Source of the DNA: Strongylocentrotus purpuratus
Lineage: Eukaryota; Echinodermata; Echinoidea; Camarodonta; Strongylocentrotidae
DNA: 64,000 nucleotides
Direction: 5' to 3'
NCBI RefSeq assembly: GCF_000002235.5
Contig: NW_022145599.1
Location: forward strand, 844,697 to 908,696
Shown here: piece after piece, positions 12,783-22,834 of the stretch
How positions within the stretch are numbered: position 1 is the stretch's first letter
Layout of the letters: each line of letters begins with the position of its first letter
The notes under the pieces: generated by a model
The model's database searches: none
What the model was told of the DNA's origin: nothing
Seen by the model: the letters and a program-made list of their open reading frames with translations, nothing else
Translations under genes and position numbers: made by a program

Positions 12783-13010
12783 GCCCAATTAGTGAGAAAA
12801 TATTTAGCCACGACTCAGCCAGCCAGTGGATAAGCAAGGGGGGATCCTATTTGTGAGGGAATATTTCTTACTGCGACTCAGCCAGCCGGTGAATAAGCAG
12901 GGGGGGGGGTGGTAAGAACCTAATTTTAAAAACAAATTTTGGTCCGAACTGGAATATATTTAACAGCTAGCGAATCATCCAGCCAGTGAATATGCGGAGG
13001 GAAGGGAAAG
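12783..13010. repeat. Short tandem repeat, GACTCAGCCAGCCAGTGGATAAGC units
   Basis: Three units of about 65-110 bp with CAGCCAGCCAGTGGATAAGC, CAGCCAGCCGGTGAATAAGC and CATCCAGCCAGTGAATATGC, each followed by a G run. A GGGCGGATCCAGCC hAT-like end lies at about 12757. Confidence 0.6.
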
Positions 13011-13373
13011 AAACACTAACTTTTTTGTGGAGGGGGGGGGGGGGGGGAGACATCCTGCTCTAGATTTTTGTTTTAAAAAAGGTAAAATTAACGTTACCAA
13101 TTAAGATTTTAATCCCTTTCAATTTCGCTTTTTCATTTATTTTCTATGTTAAATTTTGTTTCATTTCTTAGGAACTGTAGCATCTTAAATAGGTGATTAA
13201 TAACCCTTCTGTGGCTTATGGTAATAATGATTGATTTCCCTGTAATAAAATTGAATGGGTTCATAAATAATGAATTTGTAGGGAGAAAATAAAGAATGCA
13301 AACTCCTACCCATTTTGAATTCCTTCCCTCAAGTACTCCTTTTCAAACAACGTGTATTTCCCCTTCCTTTGAC

Positions 13374-13675
13374 CAGGCGAGGATCCAGGATTTCTTAGGG
13401 GGGGGGGGGGGGGGGCCCAATTTTTTTTTTCTCCCGAGAATTATATCGCGCCGGTCGAAAAGTCGCTCAGTGGGGGGGGGGGGGGGGGTTAGTGAGCACT
13501 GTTTTTTTTTTTTTGCTCCCGAAAATTTGAAAATCGCTTAGTGGGGGGGGGGGGGGGGGGGGGGAAGTGAGCACACTTTTTTTTTTGGCCCTCGAAAATT
13601 AAAAAATTTGCACCCCCCCCCCCCCCCTCTTCATGTGATTTTACAAGGTTTTTTTCCTCCCTGGATCTGCCACTG
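13374..13675. mobile_element. hAT-type MITE with poly-G tracts, in copy A
   Basis: 8-bp target duplication CCTTTGAC (13366-13373, 13676-13683); ends CAGGCGAGGATCCAGG and CCCTGGATCTGCCACTG. Copy B has the empty site (CTTCCTTTGGCCCCATTC near 23740). The interior is built of repeated TCGCTCAGTGGGG units separated by long G runs. Confidence 0.82.
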
Positions 13676-15242
13676 CCTTTGACCCCATCTAAATGTCTTT
13701 TTGTATCACTCACAATTGACACTCGTCTCCTTGCTAGCTCAATCTTTCTTTATTTATAAAGACTCGTGTTTACCCCCCCCCCCCCCCTATATTCACATCC
13801 TCTTTTTTCCCCCCTCCATCTCGACTATTCTAAATTCATCCTTTTCTCTCTCTCCCTCTCTCTATGCTCTTGTTCCCACCATATATCGCCCAACAACCAA
13901 TGCACCTCGTATATCACACCCCTCTCTCTCACACACACACACTATTTCCCCCTGATTATAACACTACTTTCTTCAATGCATCTGTAATAATTCCTAAGTT
14001 CTCCCTCTTCTTATATTGTCGCTTCCAATCTCTCTGTATAAGTACAACACTTCAACAAAATCTTTAATCTATTAAATACAAAAATCTCCAAATTCAGAGA
14101 TCATTCAAAGTAATATATAAACCTCATAAGTTCCAGTTCTGATAACATGAATATAATTATTATATTAAGCCGCAACACATTATATGAATCAATCAACAAT
14201 TTCTTCCAATTATCTGATTCCTTCCAATTTTCAAAAAGCTTTTGGATAGTTTATATTGTCACAAAGAAATGATTATTACTTCAAAGTGCTTGAATTAAAG
14301 AAATTGAAAACATTACTTAAAAAAATTACAAATAATGAGATTTGAGAACACCTAATACCGCATTTCCCTTTTAATTCTTAGATAACCTTCTTGAAAGAGT
14401 GACACATGACAACGATTTAGTTCAGGAGAGATGGGTGCTTTAATGGAGCTGGTTATTTAATATACTTGACAATGTACATACATGTATACAGTCAAACCTG
14501 TATATAGCAACCACCCAAGGGAAACACAAAAAGTGGTCCTTGTAGACAGGTGGTCAATAGACTGTACTAGTATCCCTGGTCCCAACTGACCATCAACTGT
14601 ACAAATTTATACATTGTTTGGGACTATGATCAAGCATGTTTATTTAAACAAAAGGGTATTTATGTGTAATTTGGGTTTTAAATCCAATATGTGTGTGCAC
14701 AACACTCCAGGCATGAAACCTTGTTCACTGTTCTATTACACTGCCTTTGAATACCAAAGAGTGAAACTTATAGGAGAAAAAAGTGTAAGGTGAGTCATTG
14801 TATGCACAGGGCCTGGAATGACCCCAAATTTGTATCAAATAAGCGTACAAATTCTTTCACAAATTTGGTACATACAAGTTTGTCAAGTTTTCAAACCATT
14901 TTAAAGTCACTGGGCATTGTAAGCAATTTTTAGTTTCTGCTTTTGGATTCCTGGAAAATTTCTGAAAATCACATGCTCTTTTTTTCTCCATGGACAAACA
15001 AAGAAATGAACAGTGCAAAAAAATAGTAAGGAAAAGGAATACTCTGTACATGTGTTACTTTCACAACCCAAATCACACCTTGCAAATTTGACAGCATTTA
15101 GATATTCATCTCGGTGCACATCTCTGTTGCTCTTGGAACTACGGTTTCCTTTAAGATTCCTCCAAACATAGGTCCAAAATTAAAGGCAGAAATGAATCTG
15201 CTTTTTCTTTCTTTCTTTCAAGATTTGGCTCTTTGATTTCAC

Positions 15243-15671
15243 CTGCTTCTTCTCCCCTAGTGCCTGAAATTGGTGGCGCACAGCTTATCTGCTTAAGTGC
15301 CGTTCTGCACAGCTAACACGACAGCAAGCCCATTTTCTGCAATTTTGCTCTTGAATTTCTTCGCCAACACCACCAACTTCTTTCTCCTCCCCAGTGCCGT
15401 AAACAGAGCTCTGCACATGGCCGGTTACACGGCTTTCTTTCTACTGGTATACACAGCTAGCTGCACAGGGCCTGCTGCTACACAGCTACACTGATGTGCA
15501 CCATACACGCACTGGAAACAGGCAGGCAGGCAGGCCATCAGACTGGACTGCACAAACTGACTACAGCAAACAGCTTTGCCTCTGACTGACTGCATCACCT
15601 TTAACTGCACATTCTAACACCCCCTTTTTACTGCACCAACCACCGCTATACTTTCAGGCAATAACTGGTGG
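15243..15671 (-). ncRNA. Candidate conserved 3'-UTR cassette (NMD-switch) exon of SRSF2-A
   Basis: Read on the minus strand: a TGCTAAC branch-point match (about 15705-15711), a pyrimidine tract, CATAG acceptor at 15672, 429 nt of exon-like sequence, and a donor AAGCAG|GTGAAA at 15242. The surrounding block 15222-15732 aligns without gaps to 28482-28992, with 4 substitutions in about 510 nt. Eight TGCAG motifs and a GAAGAA-type purine stretch near the donor resemble splicing enhancers. No credible protein is encoded. SR genes in other animals regulate themselves through such exons; the role here is inferred. Confidence 0.55.
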
Positions 15672-17101
15672 CTATGTAAGAAGAAAACAATAAAAGGAAT
15701 CAAGTGTTAGCATAAAAAAGAAGACTGGTATTCAATTTATACTACTAAATCACAAAGATCACAAAGGCTAGCTAATAAAACGAATGCAGAAGATTACACA
15801 TAAACAAATTATCAAGCCTTCCAACCTATCAGATAGACCCACAAAGGCCACAATAGCTTGTTCTCGTCACTCCAACCCCCCACCCCCCCCCCCCCCTCAA
15901 TAAAAAGAAGAAAACAAAAACTAAGAGCGGAATCTGCAGGGCCTCTGTATAGGTTCTAAACTATATTATATAACATACTGTGCTTAAAAGCATGGCTAGA
16001 TTATACATCAGACAAGAATTAATAGAAATATGGTGACTCTGCTTACCAATAATGTACAGTACATCATTTTATAATTAATTATCAACATGAATTCTAAATA
16101 CATCAGAGAAATTCTTAAGAAAAACAATGTTCACTGATTTAGGAAAACACCTCCTCCTTGAACAAATGAATGTTTATGTTGAGGAAAGAACAGCAATTAA
16201 TGTACAATTATATCTGCTTTAACGTGAATAGACACAGAATTTTGAATGAAGCACTGTAATTACTCTTGTTTATGATCGATGTGATATTACTTGGGCACGT
16301 AAATGAGAACTCTGAAACATTTCACGCGAAATCCAAACATGCACTTTGTATATAACACTCTTTTGAACTAGTAAAGATTAAAATATTTATAAAAAGATAA
16401 ACATGCATACAGTGTAGTTACTATCAGTCACAACTCACTAATACCATCTGTGGATGGAAACCAATTGAAAACGCATGTACATGTACATTGTAGATGCTGT
16501 CATACTTTGACAAGAGAAACAGAGAACAGACATAACAAAATGTAGCATGCAATATAAAGAATAAAAATGGACGCGCAAGAAATGTAAGAGATATGTAGAA
16601 ATAGGCTTTCCTGAATGCTATATTCCACCCTCCCCCCAATAACATATCGGATGTCTGAGAAATTGTTTACAAATTTCTTTGAGCACAAGAATAATGCCAA
16701 TGCTCACTAGACATGGACCTTGAAAATCTTCTAACATCAGCTTTGTTTCACACCTGTAGAGTGTAGACACATGTAAACCCAATATCAGGATTTGCAAATC
16801 AGAAGCAGATGTTACTTCCTCCACGGAATATATATTTGTTGTTCTTTTATCCTTTATAAAAGGCCAGCTAATTTCAGATCTAACAGAGCTCAAAATAGAG
16901 TAGATTGTATTTTTATTTGCATCTGATATTATGTGACTGGAGAAACAGAAAAGCAAAGTTAATGTATTGAAAAGAGGAATTGATAGCAAACAAAGATAAG
17001 GTGCAGTATTTATATTAAAATACACCTACAGCAATGACAAAAACAAATATATATTGAGCAATGACCACAATGAAAATGATGCAACCCTAACAAACATTTA
17101 C

Positions 17102-17259
17102 CATTTATCTACTGCATCTATTCTGGAAGATACTGCAGAAGAAGCTTGTAACGGAAACTGAGTCTCCTCTTCACAGCAGACAGTCAAGACAGTCGATCAC
17201 CCTTATCTTGGTATTTCAAAAATGATGGATGATGGCTTCCCCTATGAGCTGCAGTTAGT
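17102..17259 (-). other. SRSF2: SRSF2-A proximal 3' UTR ending at a candidate donor
   Basis: Downstream of the stop the sequence stays about 90% identical to copy B up to a donor match AAATG|GTAAATG at 17102, which B also keeps (31187). If used, the stop codon sits about 158 nt upstream of an exon junction, beyond the usual 50-55 nt limit for nonsense-mediated decay. Confidence 0.45.
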
Positions 17260-17521
17260 CTACTCTTCATCAGGCGATCTAGATCTGGAGCGAGAATCAT
17301 CCCTATCCCGTCTCACTGGTGAATCCCTATCACGTCTCGCTGGCGAATCCCTATCACGTCTCGCTGGCGGTGAACCAGATTTTGAGTGGCGTGGAGATCT
17401 GGATCTGCTGTGTGACCTGCTTCGAGCCCTGCGAGGTGAAGGACTCCTAGACTTTGATCGGCTGCGGGAATGAGAGCGGGAATACGAGCGTCTGCGTCTG
17501 CGTGGGGATCGGGAACGGGAC
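17260..17521 (-). CDS. SRSF2: SRSF2-A exon 3 (RS domain, stop)
   Basis: Acceptor TTCATTACAG|GTCCCG. Encodes the RS domain with three tandem RRDRDSP-type units and ends ...RSPDEE with TAG at 17260-17262. Copy B has one extra unit. Confidence 0.95.
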
Positions 17522-20465
17522 CTGTAATGAAGGGAAAAAAAGAAGGTTAATATGAATATGAATGTAAAAGTAAAATAATGACATGTACAGTTCATTCTAA
17601 ATGAACATGTCAAATACCACCTTCATGTACATGTTGGTGTACCTGGAGGGCCAGTTCTTCAAACCGTCTCACATGATGAACATGAAGTCCATGGATATCT
17701 TCAAATTTAAAAGGGAAGTAACTTTATTGTATGATGCACGTCACTGAGTGGTTAATTCTCAATGAACATGTACCTTTAATGTACATGTACATCTACTGAT
17801 TTCAAGAAACTGGCACCTCGGCACGTGAGAATTTGACAGAAATTATTAATACATTTTCAACTTTTTCATGTTCATTCATGCCTGATAATGTGACAAATAT
17901 ACTTTTGCAACACAAAACACCTAATATATGCAATAACCCATGGAAATCAAACTACATGTATGATCGCAAAAGTAAAATCAACAAAAACAATGCAAATGCA
18001 ATGCATTTACAAAGGCATGTATTATCAATCATGAAGTCAGATCGATCATAATAAGCTTTTTGTGTATGTAGCTCTTTCTTATGATAACACATTACCTGTA
18101 TCTTCCACGGGACCTTGATCTTGACCTGCAATATGAATAATAGGAGGAACAGTTAGCAGAGCTAATAATTAATGGAAGGCACCGTCTCAAACACCACACT
18201 TTGACGCATCAAAAGAGCCTGAAAATGAAGTTAATATGCAAGAGAATACATGATGTATGCACAAGTATGAATGTTCATATTTATTCTTTTTGGCAGTCCT
18301 TCTTAAAAAGAAAAAGGTCTTAATAGACTCCCTGTTTCTTTACTGATATATTTGGACACAAATACTACAGTATTAATTTCTTCTTAAATCCACCCACTAA
18401 CATCTCGGCTGCGAAACGTCCCCACCCCCTCATTAAAGGGGGGATTATCCCCCCCCCCCAAGAAAATTTGAAAAGGTGCAACAAAAAGTGTAGACTATAG
18501 CAAATACTGACTATAAAAGACTACCGTATTATTAAAAGAACACACTTTGAGCAAGAGTGCAGCGTTCAGACTATTGGACTTATAAAAATGCAAAAATCTA
18601 TTAAAGGTAATACAAAGTTTTGGTATGGGGTCATGAATTTGGTTCAAATGAACATATTGGAAGCATATGGGATCCTACAATATTCAGTGATCGTTGTCGG
18701 GGTTGAAATCGAGTCTAAAGTTATGGAATTGTAATAATAAACTCTTTATGTTGTATAGTTCCCTCTCAAGTTCAAGATATTAATTAAGCTATAAAACAAT
18801 GTTTCTTGACTAAAATCGACCGATTAGCTATTCCCGTTTGGAAATTATATATCACAACTACATATTCTGAGATTTTCATGGTCGCAGCTACCATTGTACG
18901 GCCGTAGGCGCTATTTGAAATTTATCAAAATTTACCGGAGCACCGGTAAATTTTTATATTCAATTTTTCTCGAAAGCAGAAGTCTTTTAGGGGCTAAGTT
19001 TTCTAGTGCTTTTATTACATCCACAGGGGCATCCAAATATATCAAAATTGTAAAGAATCACTATCCACCAAATTTTCAAAATTTCCCAAAACTTTGTATT
19101 ACCTTTAAGTTCTAGCTCGTTTGCTATTTCAATTCCTCAAAATGTACAGGTAAATATTTTAGAAAATCTCACATCCCCCCCCCCCCCCCCCCCCCCCCCC
19201 CGGTCATAAAAAGAATTCACCGCCCTGCTATGGCCGGCTTCTAATAATAATAATAATAATAATAGCCTAATAGTCCACTCCAAATTTTATTAAACCGAAA
19301 CGGAAATTCTTTTTGCCCAATTGATCGTGAGCCCGGCAGCCACTAAGCAGCGCCAGATCGACGTTGCTCTATCCCTTATTGTTGAACGCCAAACAAGGCC
19401 AGGTAGCAACAACTCCCATCTTTTAACGTCTTTTGGTATGACGCTGCCGAGGTTTGAACCCAAGACCTCCCGGTTGCGAGGCGGACGCTCTACTGACTGA
19501 GCCAACACTCATAGTTTCTAGCTCTAAAGAGAGGAGCCGACCCTACCCAAATATCTCGATGCCTGAGTCACATAGAACTTTACGCATTGAGCTCTGTAAA
19601 TTTAGAAAATGCACTCCCATTGGCCAATCCGCGGGATTCACTGCAAACTGTTACACCATACAATTGCAAAGCGTGAAGACAGTGGGTTGCGGGCCGCATG
19701 AAATTAGCGACCGTAATGATGAATTACTCACATGAATTTAATGATCTGAATTTAGTCATGCCCGCATGATTGAACAATTCACACGACTGATGAAGATTTA
19801 GTTGATTTTTGGCATGTTTTAAAAATAAAATCTCCAAGCTAGATTTACATGTATGTTACGGGTCCAACTCAGTACGATTCTGAATTAGTCTAGATCTAGA
19901 TCTATTCTAGCGCCCCACAAATATTAGGTGCGGAATCTGCGGATACATCACATGGTCATGGGCTCCACTTCATACCGCTTTACAATACAGATCATCCTAA
20001 GTAAGAGTTATAAGCTAAGTTACAAGTAGATCTACAGGCAACACCGGCCATCGTCATTAATCGTCATACGCGTTATCACCTTCTTCTGCTACCCCCACCA
20101 CCGTATCTTCCACCACCGTGGCCACCCTGGTACTGGTCGCGTCGTCCACCCCCTCCGTATCGGCTTCCTCGGGATTCTTGTGGTCGGCCATATCTTGCCA
20201 TCTGGACCCTCAATTTTCGACCATCATACAGGTTACCGTCCATGGAATCCATTGCATCTTCAGCATCCCTCTTGTCCGGATATCGGACAAAAGCAAACCC
20301 TCTGCTCTCTCTTGAGAATTTATCGCGTGGAATGTAAATGTCCCCAACTTCGCCATATTTTTCGAAGCAGCGTCGTAGGTCTTCAGGTGTTGTGCGATAT
20401 GTCAAATTGTCCACTTTCAGGGAAGTCATCCCTTCAATGTCTGGTGCTATTCGCCCATACGACAT
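17260..20465 (-). CDS. SRSF2: SRSF2 (SC35) serine/arginine-rich splicing factor, copy A
   Basis: Nuclear SR protein that binds pre-mRNA exonic enhancers and promotes spliceosome assembly. CDS joins 20080-20465, 18096-18125 and 17260-17521 (678 nt, 225 aa; human SRSF2 is 221 aa). Residues about 13-92 form one RRM with RNP-type motifs LKVDNLTY and RGFAFVRY and the SC35-typical start [21 protein letters not shown] Gly/Arg/Tyr linker ([15 protein letters not shown]) follows, then an RS domain ([20 protein letters not shown]) with three RRDRDSP-type repeats, ending [10 protein letters not shown]. Both introns are GT-AG and phase 2. If intron 1 is retained the frame ends at a TGA overlapping the donor. 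A second intact copy lies at 31343-40041. The gene family is certain; the orthology label follows the closest vertebrate relative. Confidence 0.95.
18096..18125 (-). CDS. SRSF2: SRSF2-A exon 2 (30-nt microexon)
   Basis: Acceptor TTGCAG|GTCAAG, donor ATACAG|GTAATG. Encodes ten residues, GR-linker to RS junction (SRSRSRGRY). Phase 2 on both sides, so skipping keeps frame. The exon and about 90 nt on each side are nearly identical to copy B. Confidence 0.93.
18605..19104. mobile_element. TTAA MITE, AGGTAATAC family, in SRSF2-A intron 1
   Basis: Perfect 19-bp inverted ends AGGTAATACAAAGTTTTGG with TTAA on each side (18601-18604, 19105-19108). A reversed internal fragment lies at about 56515-56800 in UBFD1 intron 1. 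Confidence 0.85.
19236..19515 (-). mobile_element. tRNA-derived SINE in SRSF2-A intron 1
   Basis: On the minus strand: A box TGGCTCAGTCAGTAGAGCG, B box GGTTCAAACC, a tRNA-unrelated body, and an (ATT)n tail at 19236-19263. Not a true tRNA gene, because acceptor-stem pairing is missing and the body is about 270 bp. Just upstream (19515-19545) is a scrap of the fold-back family (CTCTAAAGAGAGGAGCCGAC). Confidence 0.82.
20080..20465 (-). CDS. SRSF2: SRSF2-A exon 1 (RRM and Gly linker)
   Basis: 128 codons plus 2 nt. Starts at the ATG after a 5' UTR shared with copy B. The donor AGAAG|GTGATA is immediately followed by an in-frame TGA when unspliced, so an unspliced product would be a 129-aa RRM-only protein. 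Confidence 0.95.
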
Positions 20466-20605
20466 TTTGAGATTGTAGTTTGTTTGTTAATTAATATTGA
20501 ATAAGCCGGATCGTATCAGATTTGATGGATTTTGTCCACTTTTCCGCAAGCAAAAAACAGGGTCCCTGTCGTGTACGTGCGCACCAAAACAAATCGTAGA
20601 ATATA

Positions 20606-20740
20606 TGTGACGTCATAATGGATTCACGCGCGCGCGGTACGTACGTACGTACGTAGTAGTACGGAACGCACTGACCTCTACAGAGGTCAGTGACGAAACG
20701 TCATCCAGTCTTTGGTGTCATGTGACAAATAGCGGGAATT
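20606..20740 (-). promoter_or_regulatory. SRSF2-A promoter-proximal region
   Basis: Holds a CRE palindrome TGACGTCA (20608-20615), a (GTAC)n run (about 20637-20655), an E-box palindrome GTCATGTGAC (20717-20726) and an E2F-like AGCGGGAA (20731-20738). The E-box, E2F-like pair and GTAC run recur upstream of copy B; the CRE does not. Confidence 0.45.
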
Positions 20741-20799
20741 CTAGGTTGGTGCTCGACTCGAGCGAGGGTTCAGAGGCAGTGGAGCGTCTTCCAATGTGG

Positions 20800-20816
20800 G
20801 GTGGGGGGGGGGGGGT

Positions 20817-20859
<43 letters not shown>

Positions 20860-20870
20860 GGGGGGGGGGG
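20800..20870. repeat. Long poly-G tract
   Basis: About 60 G with two T interruptions. Similar C or G runs of 15-42 lie at 5186-5204, 12020-12045, 13401-13416, 13542-13564, 19173-19201, 23630-23672 and 40992-41040. They can form quadruplexes, and their lengths in any assembly are unreliable. Confidence 0.9.
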
Positions 20871-22480
20871 CACCAACTAAAAAGGACACTTTCTGGAGAG
20901 AGTAAAAAGGGCACCTTCAAAGGGAAATCTCAATGAGGAAATATACAATTTTGTAGACATATATTGTGATTACATTATCAGGGATGATTTCAATATATTC
21001 GTTTCTCTTTATACACAAGATGTTGCTTAAGCATCGGAGCATCATACTTTGCATTTCGGTGTGATATGGTCTGAAAATTCATTTGTGAGCGAGCAAAGCG
21101 AGCTAAGAATTTTTTAAAAAGATATGTGAGGACGTAGTGAGAACAATTACATCTTATAAAGAGGAAAAATCCAGTCTTGATGGGGTTATATATAAGCGCA
21201 TTCTCATATAACGGAAGACTGAAAAGACCTTTGATAAGGTAGGCCTACATGATTATATACGAGCAAGCGTAGCGAGCTTTGGGGAAATTGCTCTTTGTCG
21301 CTTGAAATTAGGGGCACGTTTAAATGATGAGAGGAATGAGGCATTTCTTACACCTAACAAAAAAAAAAAACACGCACCAGGGATGAAAAGGGATTTTTAT
21401 GAGAATGGGAATTTGTCAACGGAACAGAGGCAGCCATCAGATTTTGACAGGGGAAATTATGTGAAGAGGGGCTTTTATGATAAAGGGATAGCTCCTTATT
21501 AGAAAGGGAAAAGGGAAAGGGTAATTATCGGAGGTGAAAAGGGGCACTTATCGCATCTGAAAAGGGGCACCGACCATACATAAAAATATACACTTATGAG
21601 AATGAAAAAGGGGCACTAATGATAAATGTGCAATTGTTGAAAGAAAGGCACCGATCAGATTTTAATAAGGGCATTTATCGGAGGTGAAAGGGGGCTTTTA
21701 TTAGAACTGCACCTTCCATCCATACCATCAAGACTGCACTTAAGACCTACCTTTTTAAGAATTAATTATCATCATGCTTTGTTATCTATAATTTCAATTG
21801 AAATTGTATATGTCTACAACTTGTAATAATTATATGAATAAATGAACCATAATTGTTGTATCATTATTTATCTATTTAGTTACTGTATACTATTTTAGTT
21901 AAGATCTTGTCAGAATTTTTGTTTGATGATAGTTCAATAGTAGATGCATGTAATTAATTAAGCTTGTAATACAATGTAAAGCGCATAGAGACGTACCTTG
22001 TATAATGCGCTATATAAATATAACTTATTATTATATTATTATTTTATGAAAAGGGTGAAGTGGCTCTTATTAAACAGGAAAGGGGGCACATGTGAAAATA
22101 TAAGGTGCGCTTATCCAAGTTAAAAATGGGGTAGTTATTAAAAGGGGAAGGGGCACTATTTACAAAGGAAAAGGGGAACCTCTCAGATTTGGATGGGGCT
22201 ATTATCAGAGGTGAAGAGTGCGCTTATCAAAACTGAAAAGGGGCGCTTCTCATACCTGAAAAGGGGAACTTACTAGAGATTAAAAAGGGTACTTATGAGA
22301 ATTGAAAATGGACACTTATTGGAAAGGAAAATAGGAAAGGAAAAGGGGTATGTCAAAATAAAAGGGGCACTTATCAGAGGTGAAAAGGGGGAAGGGGCAC
22401 TTTTAAAAATTAATAAGGGCACTTTTCCTATAGGCACTTTTGGGGTACCTGAAAGAGGAGGGCACTGTTTTTTTTTTCTT
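20866..22480 (+). repeat. Degenerate satellite, GAAAAGGGGCACTTATCAG-type units
   Basis: Dozens of imperfect units of about 22-35 bp containing AAAAGGGGCACTTAT, GAGGTGAAAAGGGG or close variants (for example 21541, 21601, 22240, 22360). The array is preceded by a G run of about 65 bp (20800-20870) and interrupted by the LINE end at 21708-22045. It fills the gap between duplication copies A and B. Confidence 0.75.
21708..22045 (+). mobile_element. CR1-like LINE 3' end
   Basis: Starts with the last codons IKTALKTYLFKN, then a 3' UTR with GCGCTATATAAATA and a (TTA)n tail. Inserted into the degenerate GAAAAGGGGCAC satellite, which continues on both sides. Confidence 0.7.
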
Positions 22481-22639
22481 CCATTTCTATAATTTTCTTT
22501 CTTTTGTTCCCCCACCCCCATCCTCCTAATCCCTTTCCTTCCCTCTTCTTTTCCTCTCTATCATCATGTTAAAAAACTGTCAACCAATTCAAAACTTGTC
22601 TTCAGACACGATGACATTTTTTTTCAAAATTTGCCTTCG

Positions 22640-22832
22640 ATGATTAACTTACTCTGTTCACATTAATGTATATTTCATATGTCACATTTGTAGGTTTATT
22701 TGCATTTTTTTGTTTTGTTTAATATGTAACTGTTCATCACTGTTTTTTGTTTATTATAGCGCTTAGAGGCTTCTGTGGTATAATATGCGCATCATAAGCA
22801 CTCGTTTTACTTATTATATTATTATCTTTCTT
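22640..22832 (+). mobile_element. LINE-type 3' UTR remnant
   Basis: TTATTATAGCGCTTAGAGGC and a TTATTATATTATTATC tail resemble the end of the preceding LINE. No coding part is visible. Confidence 0.4.
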
Positions 22833-22834
22833 TT

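Larger units (their letters stand above)
13300..20745. repeat. Segmental duplication copy A (with SRSF2-A)
   Basis: Aligns in order with copy B over the promoter, all exons, the 3'-UTR block and 3' flank. Noncoding parts are about 85-90% identical with many indels. Compared with B and C it lacks about 3 kb at a junction near 14235, where sequence matching 41395-41430 is joined directly to sequence matching 44625. Confidence 0.8.

Noticed and set aside
15297-15494. Plus-strand frame with hydrophobic stretch in the same block (also 28530-28754)
   Set aside because: Antisense to the conserved exon; no promoter, splice or codon evidence.
15425-15610. 61-codon minus-strand frame identical in both SRSF2 flanks (also 28685-28870)
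   Set aside because: Its conservation follows from the whole 510-bp block being conserved at the DNA level. Conservation extends beyond the frame and over splice signals, and the peptide has no recognisable features.
17222-17473. Plus-strand frame rich in SLSRLAGE repeats
   Set aside because: Antisense of the RS-domain repeats of SRSF2-A exon 3.
19430-19512. tRNA gene on the minus strand
   Set aside because: A and B boxes are present, but the acceptor stem does not pair and a SINE body with an ATT tail follows.
20118-20470. Plus-strand frames over SRSF2 exon 1 (also 39828-40046)
   Set aside because: Antisense shadows of the RRM exon; no independent support.
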